Part shown: positions 8,552-18,092 of the stretch, piece after piece
Numbering within the stretch: position 1 is the first letter of the stretch
Layout of the letters: each line of letters opens with the position of its first letter
Origin: Opitutaceae bacterium
Lineage (GTDB): Bacteria; Verrucomicrobiota; Verrucomicrobiia; Opitutales; Opitutaceae
Assembly (NCBI GenBank): GCA_003140665.1
Contig: PLKS01000133.1
Span: forward strand, 11,003-47,514
DNA length: 36,512 bases
Direction: 5' to 3'
The notes under the pieces: generated by a model
What the model was told of the DNA's origin: nothing
Databases searched by the model: none
What the model saw: the letters and a program-made list of their open reading frames with translations, nothing else
Position numbers and translations under genes: made by a program

Positions 8552-10672
8552 ATGGCGAACGCATTCCCATTCCTGGATCCCGACCTGCCCCTGGATCAAC
8601 GCGTCCGGGATCTCGTGGGACGGCTCACCCTGGAGGAAAAGATCGACCAGATGCTGCATGAGAACAACCCGGTCGGCCGCCTGGGCGTGCCCGCCTACAA
8701 CTGGTGGAACGAAGCCTGCCACGGTGTCGGCCGCAACGGGCGGGCCACCGTCTTCCCGCAGGTGATCGGGCTGGGCGCCACATGGAATCGCGCCCTCGTG
8801 CGGCGCGTCGCGAGCGTGATTTCCGACGAGGCGCGGGCCAAGCACCACGCGGCGATCGCCGCGGGGCGGCGCGGACAATACCAGGGCCTCACCTTCTGGA
8901 CGCCCAACATCAACATATTCCGCGACCCGAGATGGGGCCGCGGACAGGAGACGTTTGGCGAGGACCCGTACCTGACGGGCGAGCTCGGCGTGGCGATGGT
9001 GCGGGGGCTGCAGGGCGACCATGGGCGCTACCTTAAGGCTGCGGCCTGCGCCAAGCACTACGCCGTGCACAGCGGACCCGAGCGGGAGCGCCACGGCTTC
9101 GACGCGCGGCCCACCCAGAAGGACCTCTTCGAGACCTACCTCCCGGCATTTGAAAAACTCGTCCGGGCGGGCGTCGAGGCGGTTATGGGCGCCTACAACC
9201 GCACGCTCGGGGAGCCCTGCTGCGGCAGCAAGCTCCTCCTCGTGGACGTCCTTCGCGGCCGCTGGGGCTTCCGCGGCCACGTCGTCAGCGACTGCGGCGC
9301 CCTCGATGACATCCACATCCATCACAAGGTGACGCGCAACGCAGCCGAGTCCGCGGCCCTCGCGGTTCACAACGGCTGCGACCTCAACTGCGGCCGGACG
9401 TACCACGACCTCCTGGCCGCCGTGGGCGGGGGCCTCGTCGCCGAGGCGGAGATCGACACGTCGCTCGGCCGCCTTCTGGCCACCAAGATCAGGCTCGGCA
9501 TCCTGGACCCCCAGGAGCGCGTGCCATGGTCCCGGACGCCGGTCTCGATCATCGATTGCGACGCCCACCGCGCCCTTTCCCGGCGGGCCGCCGTGGAATC
9601 GATCGTGCTGCTGAAGAACAACGGGGTCCTCCCGCTCCGGCGGGACCATGAGAGCATCCTGGTCACCGGCCCGACCGCCGCCAACACCAGCGCGCTTCTC
9701 GGCGACTATTTCGGGGTTTCGTCCCGGCTCATAACCCTTCTGGAGGGCATCACCGAATCCGCGGCGGAAGGCTGCCGCGTCGTCTATCGCACCGGCTGCC
9801 CCCTGCTGGGGCCCGCCGCCCCCGGCGTCAACTACACCTATCCCACCGCCGCGGAGTCCGAAATCACCATCGCCGTGCTCGGCCTCGATCCCTCGCTGGA
9901 GGGGGAGGAGGGCGACGCCGTCGCCTCGCCGACCGACGGGGACCGCGACTCCATCGAGTTGCCGCGGGTGCAGCTCGAATTCCTGATCGAGCTTCGAAGG
10001 CACGCAAGGAAGCTCGTGGTCGTCCTTACCGGCGGAAGCGCGATCGCGGTCCCGGAGGCCCAGGACCTCGCCGATGCCGTTCTTCAGGTCTGGTACCCGG
10101 GCTGCGAAGGCGGCCGCGCGCTCGCCGACGTGCTCTTTGGGGGCGCTTCGCCCTCGGGCAAGCTTCCCGTGACCGTGCCCTATCGCACCGCGGACCTGCC
10201 TGCGTTCGCCGACTATGGCATGCGCGGCCGCACCTATCGCTTTTCGACGATCGAGCCGCTCTACCCGTTTGGATTCGGGCTGGGCTACGCGAAGCTCGAG
10301 TACGGCCCGCTCGAACTGGGCGCCCCCACCCTTGCCTCCGGGCAGGAGGTGGCGCTGCGCACGACCGTCGCCAATGTCGGGTCCGTCGCGACCGAGGAGG
10401 CGGTGCAGTGCTATGTCCAGCCCCCGCGCGAATGGCCGGACGCCCCTCGCGCAACGCTGGTCGATTTTCAGAAGATACCGGTGCCGGCCGGCTCGACGGC
10501 CAGGGTCGAATTCCACCTTCCCGCGGGCGCCTTCGCGCAGGTCGACTCGGAAGGCCGCAGCGTCCACGTTCCCGGCCGCTACCGCCTGGTGGTGGGTTCC
10601 GCCTCGCCGGGCCTGCGCGCGCAGGCCCTGGGCGCGCCGGCGCCCGCCACAGCCGAAATCATCCTCGTCTAG
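8552..10672 (+). CDS. GH3 glycoside hydrolase, beta-xylosidase-like, with C-terminal FnIII-like domain
   Basis: 706 aa. 'LGVPAYNWWNEACHGVGRNGRATVFPQVIGLGATWN', 'KHYAVHSGPERERHGFDA', 'GHVVSDCGALDDI' (nucleophile region), 'YPFGFGLGYAKLEYGPL'. No evident signal peptide. Confidence 0.92.
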   Translation: MANAFPFLDPDLPLDQRVRDLVGRLTLEEKIDQMLHENNPVGRLGVPAYNWWNEACHGVGRNGRATVFPQVIGLGATWNRALVRRVASVISDEARAKHHAAIAAGRRGQYQGLTFWTPNINIFRDPRWGRGQETFGEDPYLTGELGVAMVRGLQGDHGRYLKAAACAKHYAVHSGPERERHGFDARPTQKDLFETYLPAFEKLVRAGVEAVMGAYNRTLGEPCCGSKLLLVDVLRGRWGFRGHVVSDCGALDDIHIHHKVTRNAAESAALAVHNGCDLNCGRTYHDLLAAVGGGLVAEAEIDTSLGRLLATKIRLGILDPQERVPWSRTPVSIIDCDAHRALSRRAAVESIVLLKNNGVLPLRRDHESILVTGPTAANTSALLGDYFGVSSRLITLLEGITESAAEGCRVVYRTGCPLLGPAAPGVNYTYPTAAESEITIAVLGLDPSLEGEEGDAVASPTDGDRDSIELPRVQLEFLIELRRHARKLVVVLTGGSAIAVPEAQDLADAVLQVWYPGCEGGRALADVLFGGASPSGKLPVTVPYRTADLPAFADYGMRGRTYRFSTIEPLYPFGFGLGYAKLEYGPLELGAPTLASGQEVALRTTVANVGSVATEEAVQCYVQPPREWPDAPRATLVDFQKIPVPAGSTARVEFHLPAGAFAQVDSEGRSVHVPGRYRLVVGSASPGLRAQALGAPAPATAEIILV

Positions 10673-10712
10673 CCGGCGAAGCCGCAGAAGTTGTCCCACC
10701 GACCCCCACCCC

Positions 10713-12227
10713 ATGAGCGACACCACGCAGAAATTATCCGTCGGCGAGAAGCTCGGCTACAGCTGCGGCGACGCGGCGGCCAACTTCGTCTTCATGACGA
10801 TGGTCCTCTTCCAGTCGAACTTCTACACCGACGTCTTCGGGCTGGCCGCCGGCACCGCGGGGACGATTATCCTCATCGCCCGGCTCTGGGACGCCTTCTT
10901 CGACCCGCTCGTGGGCGTGCTGGCCGATCGCACCCATTCGCGCTGGGGCCGGTTCCGGCCGTGGGTCCTCTTCACGGCGCTGCCGTGGGCGGCGATCATG
11001 TACCTCGCGTACCGGACGCCCTCGGGGCTGGGCGGGAGCGCCATGGTCGCCTACGCCCTCGTCACCAACATCCTTCTGATGACCCTCTACTCGATGAACA
11101 ACATGCCGTATTCGGCACTCGGCGGCGTGATGACCGGCGACGTGCACGAGCGGGCAAAGCTCAATTCCTACCGCTTCATCGCCGCGAACATCGCGCAGTT
11201 CGTGGTGGGCGGCCTCACGCTGCCGCTGGTCGCCAAGTTCGCGGGCGCCGACCATGACAAGCAGCGGGGATGGGCCATGACGATGGGACTCTGGGCGGTG
11301 ATCTGCATGGTCCTCTTCGTGATCACCTTCGCCACCACGAGGGAGCGGATCCACCCGGAGCCCAAGCAGAGGTCCACGCCGAGGCAGGATTTCGGGGACC
11401 TGCTGACGAACAGCCCGTGGGTCGTCATGTTCCTGATGACGCTCCTGCACTTCGGGCTCCTTTCGCTGCAGGGCGGCGCGCTGTACAATTACTTCCACTC
11501 CTACGCCGACAAGGGCGCCATGTTCGACGGGCTGCAGACGATTCACCTGACGGCGGCGCCTCTCGCCGCGGGCGGGCCCGCGCCCGGCGGCGTCCTCGAG
11601 TGGCTGGGCTACATCGTGCACGCCGACAGGGCGAACCTGGCCAACTCGAACGTCGCCGACGTCTTCAACAGCATCATCAACATGCTCGGCAAGATCGTGG
11701 TCATCACGGTCATCCTGCTCTCCCCCTTCCTCGCGAGAAGATGGGGCAAGAAGTCCGTCGCGATCGCGGGCTTCGCCATGTCCGCGGTCACCGCCGCCGC
11801 CTTCTACACCGTGGCGCCGACGAACGTTGCCGGGATGGTCCTCTTCACCATCCTCGGCGCGGCGGTCTATGCCCCGACGATCCCGCTCATCTGGGCGATG
11901 TTCGCCGACGTGGCCGATTACTCCGAATGGAAGAACGGGCGCCGGGCCACCGGGGTGATCTTCGCGACGATCTGCTTCGCCATCAAGGCCGGCCTGAGCC
12001 TCGGCTCCGCGTCGTTCCTCTGGCTCATGAGCATGTACGGGTACGCCGCCAACCAGCCCCAGACCGCCCGGACCCTCGAGGGCATCCACATGTGCTCGAC
12101 CGTCTACCTGGCCGTCCTCTTCGCCGTCTGCACGGGACTGCTCCTGCTCTACAAGATCAACAAGGGCCTGACGCACCGGATCGCCGACGAGCTCGCCGCG
12201 CGGCGCAGGAACTTCGCCGCGGCCTGA
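10713..12227 (+). CDS. GPH/MFS family oligosaccharide:cation symporter
   Basis: From ATG 10713: MSDTTQKLSVGEKLGYSCGDAAANFVFMTMVLFQSNFYTDVFGLAAGTAGTIILIARLWDAFFDPLVGVLADRTHSRWGRFRPWVLF...; typical GPH N-terminus and 'RxWDAxxDPxxGxxxDRTxSRWGRxRPW' motif; hydrophobic throughout. Confidence 0.93.
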   Translation: MSDTTQKLSVGEKLGYSCGDAAANFVFMTMVLFQSNFYTDVFGLAAGTAGTIILIARLWDAFFDPLVGVLADRTHSRWGRFRPWVLFTALPWAAIMYLAYRTPSGLGGSAMVAYALVTNILLMTLYSMNNMPYSALGGVMTGDVHERAKLNSYRFIAANIAQFVVGGLTLPLVAKFAGADHDKQRGWAMTMGLWAVICMVLFVITFATTRERIHPEPKQRSTPRQDFGDLLTNSPWVVMFLMTLLHFGLLSLQGGALYNYFHSYADKGAMFDGLQTIHLTAAPLAAGGPAPGGVLEWLGYIVHADRANLANSNVADVFNSIINMLGKIVVITVILLSPFLARRWGKKSVAIAGFAMSAVTAAAFYTVAPTNVAGMVLFTILGAAVYAPTIPLIWAMFADVADYSEWKNGRRATGVIFATICFAIKAGLSLGSASFLWLMSMYGYAANQPQTARTLEGIHMCSTVYLAVLFAVCTGLLLLYKINKGLTHRIADELAARRRNFAAA

Positions 12228-12256
12228 GCCGGCGCGGCCGCGGGAACCCTTCCGGA

Positions 12257-13480
12257 ATGCGCGCACTCCGAATCCTGCCGCTGCTGCTCGGCCTGGCCGG
12301 GGCCTGTCGCGCGGCCGCTCCCCTGCCGGGCGACGGCGGCGCGTACCACAACCTGTTCCACGAGCTCCTCGGCAAGGGCGACGCGGAGATCGACGCGAAG
12401 GTCTCCGCCGCCTGGAGCCAGCTGTTCCTCGGCGCCGGCGACACGCAGCGCCTCTTTTATCCCGTCGCGGGGGACATGGCGTACGTCCCCGACGTCGCCA
12501 ACCACGATGTCCGCACGGAGGGGCTGTCCTACGGCATGATGATCTGCGTGCAGTTGGACCGGAAGGCGGAATTCGACCAGATCTGGAGATGGGCGAAGAC
12601 GAACCTGTACCACCCGGCGGGCCCCTACAGCGGTTACTTCGCATGGCATGGGGATTTCCAGGGCAGGCAGATCGACGCGGGGCCTGCGCCGGACGGCGAG
12701 GAGTGGTTCACCACCGCGCTGTTCTTCGCCGCGCACCGGTGGGGCGACGGCTCCGGGATGCTCGACTATGATGCGCAGGCCCAGGCCATCCTGCGCGCGA
12801 TGCTCCACAGGGGGGAGGATTCCGGCGGCGTCGGGGCGACCAGCATGTTCGACGCGGCGGCAAGGCAGGTCGTCTTCGTCCCCGGCGGGGCCGGCGCACA
12901 TTTCACGGACCCTTCGTACCACCTGCCCTTCTTCTACGAGCTGTGGGCGCGATGGGCCGCCGCGCCGCGGGACCGCGCGTTCTGCGCCGACGCCGCCAAG
13001 GCCAGCCGCGCGCTCTTCAAGCTGGCCGCTGATCCCACGACGGGACTCATGCCCGACTACTGCGGTTTCGACGGCCGGCCCATCGTCCGCCGCGGCCACG
13101 AGGATTTCCGCTACGACGCCTGGCGAACGCTGTGCTACCCGGCAATGGATTATTCCTGGTTCAACCCCGATCCCTGGGAGGTGGAACGCAGCAACCGCGT
13201 CCTGCGTTTCCTCGCGGCGCAGGGCCCGTCGTGCCCCGACCGGTTCAAGCTCGACGGCGCGCCGGTCTCGACCGACACCAATTCTCCGGGCCTCTCGGCG
13301 ATGGCCGCGACCGCCGGCCTGGCGGCGGATCCCGATGTCGCCCGGCCCTTTGTCGGCCGCCTTTGGGACATGGAGATCCCCTCCGGGCATTTCCGCTATT
13401 ACAATGGTCTTCTCTACATGCTGGCGCTCCTTGAAACCAGCGGCCGGTTCAGGATCATCGGCCCAGCTCCAGGCCCCTGA
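12257..13480 (+). CDS. GH8 reducing-end xylose-releasing exo-oligoxylanase-like
   Basis: 407 aa. Signal-like N-terminus; 'VRTEGLSYGMMICVQLDRKAEFDQIWRWAKTNLYHPAGPYSGYFAWH', 'APDGEEWFTTALFFAAHRWGDG', 'YDAWRTLCYPAMDYSWF'. Confidence 0.9.
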   Translation: MRALRILPLLLGLAGACRAAAPLPGDGGAYHNLFHELLGKGDAEIDAKVSAAWSQLFLGAGDTQRLFYPVAGDMAYVPDVANHDVRTEGLSYGMMICVQLDRKAEFDQIWRWAKTNLYHPAGPYSGYFAWHGDFQGRQIDAGPAPDGEEWFTTALFFAAHRWGDGSGMLDYDAQAQAILRAMLHRGEDSGGVGATSMFDAAARQVVFVPGGAGAHFTDPSYHLPFFYELWARWAAAPRDRAFCADAAKASRALFKLAADPTTGLMPDYCGFDGRPIVRRGHEDFRYDAWRTLCYPAMDYSWFNPDPWEVERSNRVLRFLAAQGPSCPDRFKLDGAPVSTDTNSPGLSAMAATAGLAADPDVARPFVGRLWDMEIPSGHFRYYNGLLYMLALLETSGRFRIIGPAPGP

Positions 13481-13485
13481 TCCCG

Positions 13486-15630
13486 ATGCCTCCCAGACCG
13501 CCCGCATTGCGCCGCTTCGCCGCCAGGGCTTGCCGCATGCCGGCGATGGTCGCGTTGGCCGCGGCGCTTGCCTGCCGCGCGTCGGCCGAGGACGGCTACC
13601 GCCTCTGGCTGCGCTACGACCGCATCACCGACAGGGCGCTGAGGACGGGGTATGCCGAGGGCGTGCAGAAGGTCATCCTCGAGACGCCCACGGGGGCCGA
13701 CTCGCCGGCCGTGTCGGCCGCCCGCGCCGAGCTCACCGCGGGGATGCGCGGCCTGCTGGGGAGCGAGGTGTCGGTCGTCCTTGAAAAATCCGCCGGGCAG
13801 GTTGCCGGCGCGGGAGCCGAGGGCTATTCGCTCGCGAGGCGGGGGGACAGCGCGGTGGCGATCGCCGCCAACAGCGATGCCGGGGCCCTCCATGGCGCAT
13901 TCGCTCTCCTGCGCCACCTGCAGACCCACAGGCCGATCGGGGGCCTCGCCGTCACGAGCGCCCCCCGCATCCAGCGGCGAATACTGGATCACTGGGACAA
14001 CCTCAATGGGACCGTCGAGCGCGGCTACGCGGGAAATTCGCTCTGGGAGTGGTTCGTCCTGCCGGATTACAAGACGCCGCGCTACCGGGACTATGCCAGG
14101 GCCTGCGCGTCCATAGGGCTGAACGGCTCCGTGCTGACGAACGTGAACGCCGACACGCTGGCGCTGACCCCGGCCTACCTTGAGAAGGCCGCGGCCATCG
14201 CCGGCGAGCTGCGCCCCTACGGAATACGCACGTACCTGTCGGCCCGTTTCAGCGCGCCCATCGAGCTCGGCGGCCTCAGGACGGACGACCCCCTGGACCC
14301 CGCCGTCATGGCCTGGTGGCGCGCAAAGGCCGACGAAATATACCGGTACATCCCCGATTTCGGCGGCTTCCTCGTGAAGGCCAATTCCGAGGGCCAGCCC
14401 GGGCCGCAGGATTTCGGCCGCACGCACGCCGACGGTGCGAACATGCTCGCGGACGCCCTCGCGCCGCACGGCGGCATCGTCATGTGGCGGGCGTTCGTCT
14501 ATGAGGTGCAGCCGGGCGTGGACCGGGTGAAGCAGGCCTACAGGGAGTTCACGCCGCTCGACGGCAGGTTCCGGCCGAACGTCGTCGTCCAGATCAAGAA
14601 CGGGCCGCTCGACTTCCAGCCGCGCGAGCCCTTTCACCCGCTCTTTGGCGCGATGCCCCGCACCCCCCTCGCGCTCGAGCTTCAGATCACCCAGGAATAT
14701 CTCGGGGCTTCCATCCAGCTCGCCTACCTCGGGCCGCTTTTTCAGGAGGCGCTGCGCTCGGACACCCGCACCCGGGGCCCCGGGTCCACGGTGGCGCGCA
14801 TTGTCGACGGCAGCCTGGACGGCCACTCGCTCTCGGTCATAGCGGGCGTCGCCAACACGGGCAAGGACCGAAATTGGACCGGCCACCCGCTTGCCGCCGC
14901 CAACTGGTATGCCTTCGGCCGCCTGGCATGGGATCACACGCTCGATTCAGGCGACATTGCCGAGGAATGGACGCGCATGACGTTCTCCAGCGACCCCGAC
15001 GTGGTCGCGGCGCTCGGCGCAATGCTGCGCACCTCCCGCGAGACCGTCGTGAACTACTCGATGCCGCTCGGCCTCCATCACATCATGGCCACGGACCACC
15101 ACTATGGTCCCGGACCTTGGGCCGCCGCGGGCAGGCCGGACTGGACCCCCGCGTACTATCATCGCGCCGACGAGAAGGGCCTCGGCGCCGACCGCACGGC
15201 CACCGGCACCAATGCGCTTGAGGAATATTCGCCGGAGGTCGCGCGCGCCTGGGGCGATACATCCTCCTGCCCCGAGGAGCTCCTGCTCTGGTTCCACCAT
15301 GTTCCCTGGGACTACAGGATGAGGTCGGGCAGGATCCTCTGGGACGAGCTCTGCCTGCGCTACCAGCGCGGCGTCGACGGCGTGCGCCAGCTCCAGCGCG
15401 ACTGGGATTCGCTTGCCGGCCTGGTCGACGGCGAGCGCTTCGCCCATGTGCAGGCGCTCCTCCGGCGCCAGGAAAGGGACGCCCGCGAGTGGCGCGACGC
15501 CTGCCTGCTCTATTTCCAGCAGTTCTCGAAGCGGCCGCTGCCCGGCGGGGTTGAGCCGCCGGAACATACGCTGGACTATTACGAGGCCGTCCAGCTGCAC
15601 TACGTGCCCGGCACGCCCAGCGGAAAATAG
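13486..15630 (+). CDS. GH67 alpha-glucuronidase
   Basis: 714 aa. 'IQRRILDHWDNLNGTVERGYAGNSLWEW', 'YARACASIGLNGSVLTNVNA', 'GFLVKANSEGQPGPQDFGRTHADGANMLADALAPHGGIVMWRAFVY', 'LWFHHVPWDYRMRSGRILWDELCLRYQRGVDGV'. Confidence 0.95.
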   Translation: MPPRPPALRRFAARACRMPAMVALAAALACRASAEDGYRLWLRYDRITDRALRTGYAEGVQKVILETPTGADSPAVSAARAELTAGMRGLLGSEVSVVLEKSAGQVAGAGAEGYSLARRGDSAVAIAANSDAGALHGAFALLRHLQTHRPIGGLAVTSAPRIQRRILDHWDNLNGTVERGYAGNSLWEWFVLPDYKTPRYRDYARACASIGLNGSVLTNVNADTLALTPAYLEKAAAIAGELRPYGIRTYLSARFSAPIELGGLRTDDPLDPAVMAWWRAKADEIYRYIPDFGGFLVKANSEGQPGPQDFGRTHADGANMLADALAPHGGIVMWRAFVYEVQPGVDRVKQAYREFTPLDGRFRPNVVVQIKNGPLDFQPREPFHPLFGAMPRTPLALELQITQEYLGASIQLAYLGPLFQEALRSDTRTRGPGSTVARIVDGSLDGHSLSVIAGVANTGKDRNWTGHPLAAANWYAFGRLAWDHTLDSGDIAEEWTRMTFSSDPDVVAALGAMLRTSRETVVNYSMPLGLHHIMATDHHYGPGPWAAAGRPDWTPAYYHRADEKGLGADRTATGTNALEEYSPEVARAWGDTSSCPEELLLWFHHVPWDYRMRSGRILWDELCLRYQRGVDGVRQLQRDWDSLAGLVDGERFAHVQALLRRQERDAREWRDACLLYFQQFSKRPLPGGVEPPEHTLDYYEAVQLHYVPGTPSGK

Positions 15631-15645
15631 GCCGGATCAGCGACC

Positions 15646-17313
15646 TTGAAGACCACCGCCCTGCTGCCCCTCATGGCTCTATCCGCCGCAAAGCTCATGC
15701 CGGGATCGGCGCCACCCGTCGCCTTCGAGTGGTTTGAATACACGGGCCGCGACGCCGTGTTTTGCGCACCGCTGGCCCCGGGGCATTTTCGCAACCCCAT
15801 TTTTGCGGGTTTTTATCCCGACCCGGATATCTGCCGGGTCGGGGACGACTACTACATCGTGAATTCCTCGTTCGCCTACTTCCCGGGGATCCCGATATTC
15901 CACAGCCGCGACCTGGTGAACTGGACGCTGGTCGGCCACGTCGTCGACCGGCCGGGCCAGCTCGACTACGACGGCCTGGGTGTCTCGCGCGGAATCTTTG
16001 CGCCGGCGCTGAGCCACCATGCGGGCCTTTTTTACCTCGTCTGCACCTTTGTCGATGCAGGAGGCAATTTCCTCATGACGGCCGCGAAGCCGGAGGGGCC
16101 GTGGTCCGACCCGGTGTGGCTGGGCTTCGATGGCATAGATCCCTCCATTTTCTTCGATGACGACGGCCGGGCATGGCTCGTCAACAACGGTCAGCCTCCC
16201 GACGACATGCCGTCCTACGACGGACAGCGGGCCATCTGGCTCCAGGAATTCGACATCGCAGGGAAAAGGCCCGTCGGGCCGCGCGAGATCATCGTCAACG
16301 GCGGCGCCAACCCCGCCGATCACCCGGTATGGATCGAGGGGCCGCACCTGTTCAAGAAGGACGGATGGCACTACCTCATCTGCGCGGAAGGGGGCACATC
16401 CGAGGGGCACTCGGAGGTCGTGTTCCGAAGCCGCTCCGTGCGCGGGCCGTATTCCCCCGGACCCGCGAACCCGATCCTCACCCAGCGGACGCTTGCGGCC
16501 AATCGGCCAGACCCCGTTACCTGCACGGGCCATGCGGACTTCGTCGAGACGGCGGCCGGGGAATGGTGGGCGGTGTTTCTCGGCTGCCGTCCCTACGAGG
16601 GGAACATGTACAATACCGGCCGGGAGACGTTTATGCTGCCCGTATCATGGGTCGACGGCTGGCCGTCGGTCGTCGCCCCGGGGCAGGCCGTGCCGCCAAG
16701 CCCGGCGTCGCCCGGCTCCAAAGTCGTGGAGGCCGCGGCCGGCGCTCCCATGACCGGCAATTTCACCTGGCGAGACGACTTCCGGGGGCATGCGCTGTCG
16801 TCATTCTGGATCGGGCTCCGGCAAGGACCCGAGAGACCGTGGGCCCTGGGCGATCCAGGCCGGGGCCTCTTGCTCTCCCCGCGCAGGGACAAGCTGTCCG
16901 GAAATGGAAATCCCGCCTTCATCGGACGGCGCCTTCAGCATGCGCGCTTCGTCGCCAGCACGGCCCTCAGGGTGCCGGCGACGGACGGAATCTCCGCGGG
17001 TCTCGTGGCATTCCAGAACGAGACGCACCATTATTTCCTTGGCGTGCATCGGGGCAAAGGCGGCCTCGAGGTGTTTGTCGAGCGCCTGAAGGGGGGTCCG
17101 GCCGAGACGGTTGCGCGGGCCGCGATCCCCGAGACCGCGCGGGTGGAATTTCGGCTGGTCGGCGACGGCGCCGCGTGCGACTTCGAGTATGCCCTTTCGC
17201 CCGGCGCCTGGCAGACGATGCTGTCGGGAGCGGACGCCACCCTGCTCAGCACGCAGGTCGCGGGCGGGTTTGTCGGGACCCTGGTCGGCCTCCACGCGCG
17301 CGTGGAGCCGTGA
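15646..17313 (+). CDS. GH43 beta-xylosidase-like with C-terminal beta-sandwich domain
   Basis: 555 aa, TTG start. 'RNPIFAGFYPDPDICRVGDDYYIVNSSFAYFPGIPIFHSRDLVNW', 'GIDPSIFFDDDGRAWLVNN', 'WIEGPHLFKKDGWHYLICAEGGT', 'GHADFVETAAGEWWAVFLGCRP'. Confidence 0.92.
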   Translation: MKTTALLPLMALSAAKLMPGSAPPVAFEWFEYTGRDAVFCAPLAPGHFRNPIFAGFYPDPDICRVGDDYYIVNSSFAYFPGIPIFHSRDLVNWTLVGHVVDRPGQLDYDGLGVSRGIFAPALSHHAGLFYLVCTFVDAGGNFLMTAAKPEGPWSDPVWLGFDGIDPSIFFDDDGRAWLVNNGQPPDDMPSYDGQRAIWLQEFDIAGKRPVGPREIIVNGGANPADHPVWIEGPHLFKKDGWHYLICAEGGTSEGHSEVVFRSRSVRGPYSPGPANPILTQRTLAANRPDPVTCTGHADFVETAAGEWWAVFLGCRPYEGNMYNTGRETFMLPVSWVDGWPSVVAPGQAVPPSPASPGSKVVEAAAGAPMTGNFTWRDDFRGHALSSFWIGLRQGPERPWALGDPGRGLLLSPRRDKLSGNGNPAFIGRRLQHARFVASTALRVPATDGISAGLVAFQNETHHYFLGVHRGKGGLEVFVERLKGGPAETVARAAIPETARVEFRLVGDGAACDFEYALSPGAWQTMLSGADATLLSTQVAGGFVGTLVGLHARVEP

Positions 17314-17318
17314 GGCGC

Positions 17319-18092
17319 TCAGAATCCTATGCTGACGCCGCCGTCGACCGGCAGAACCACCCCGGTTACAAACCCGGCGGCCGGCGACGTCAGATAGACC
17401 GCCGCCCAGCCGATGTCCGCGGGCTGCCCGAGCCGTCCCATCGGCGTGCGCCCGAGGACCTTGTCGCGCCGGGCCGGATCCCCCGCGAGCGCCTTGCGCG
17501 ACATCTCCGTCTCAATCCAGCCGGGCGCAATCGCGTTCACCCGGACGCCATGGGGTGAAAACTCGGTCGCGTATCCCCTCACCATGCCGACGTAGGCGGA
17601 TTTTGCCGCCGTGTAGGCGATGACCAGCGGAATGCCGAACAACGATGCCATCGACGCGGTGAAGAGGATGCTTCCGCTCTTGCGGGCGATCATGGAGGGA
17701 ACCACGGCGCGCACCAGGGCGTGGGCGCCGAGGACGTGCGTCTGGAGCACTCTCCCGAACTCGTCGGGCGTCGTGTCAACGGCGGCCTTCTTGAGGTGGA
17801 CACCCGCATTGTTCACCAGGCAGGTGATCGGGCCGGCCGCGGCGCTTGCACGTTCGACGAGGGCAGCAGCCTCGTCGAGCCGAGTCACATCGTGCACGAT
17901 GTAGCTCGAACCGTCGCCGAGTTCGCCGACAGCCGCCGCCAGCTCGGCCTCGCGGCGGCCCACCAGGACCACGCGCGCGCCGGCGGACCGCATGGCGCCC
18001 GCGATGGCCAGCCCGATGCCGGTGCCCCCGCCGGTGATGACCGCGACCTCGCCATCCAGGGAAAATGCGGCGGGAAATGCTGGATTCTTCAT
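17319..18092 (-). CDS. SDR-family oxidoreductase, probable D-mannonate oxidoreductase / fructuronate reductase by context
   Basis: 257 aa. '[18 protein letters not shown]' (Rossmann), '[12 protein letters not shown]', '[27 protein letters not shown]' (S...YxxxK), C-terminal '[10 protein letters not shown]'. Function from the ATGA overlap with UxuA. Confidence 0.85.
   Translation of the reverse strand: MKNPAFPAAFSLDGEVAVITGGGTGIGLAIAGAMRSAGARVVLVGRREAELAAAVGELGDGSSYIVHDVTRLDEAAALVERASAAAGPITCLVNNAGVHLKKAAVDTTPDEFGRVLQTHVLGAHALVRAVVPSMIARKSGSILFTASMASLFGIPLVIAYTAAKSAYVGMVRGYATEFSPHGVRVNAIAPGWIETEMSRKALAGDPARRDKVLGRTPMGRLGQPADIGWAAVYLTSPAAGFVTGVVLPVDGGVSIGF

Noticed and set aside
10215-10712. 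N-terminal extension of the 670-aa ORF upstream of the symporter
   Set aside because: Extension overlaps GH3 in another frame and is Arg/Ser/Pro-rich; the GPH family start is at ATG 10713.
8489-10726. 745-aa minus-strand ORF opposite GH3
   Set aside because: Lies wholly antisense to a gene with convincing GH3 motifs. Composition (D/R/G/V rich, low complexity) is typical of a high-GC shadow ORF.
10734-12644. 636-aa minus-strand ORF opposite the GPH symporter and GH8
   Set aside because: Arg/Glu/His/Asp-rich sequence with no motif, antisense to well-supported genes; shadow ORF.
13414-14937. 507-aa minus-strand ORF opposite GH67
   Set aside because: Antisense to strong GH67 motifs; no recognisable domain.
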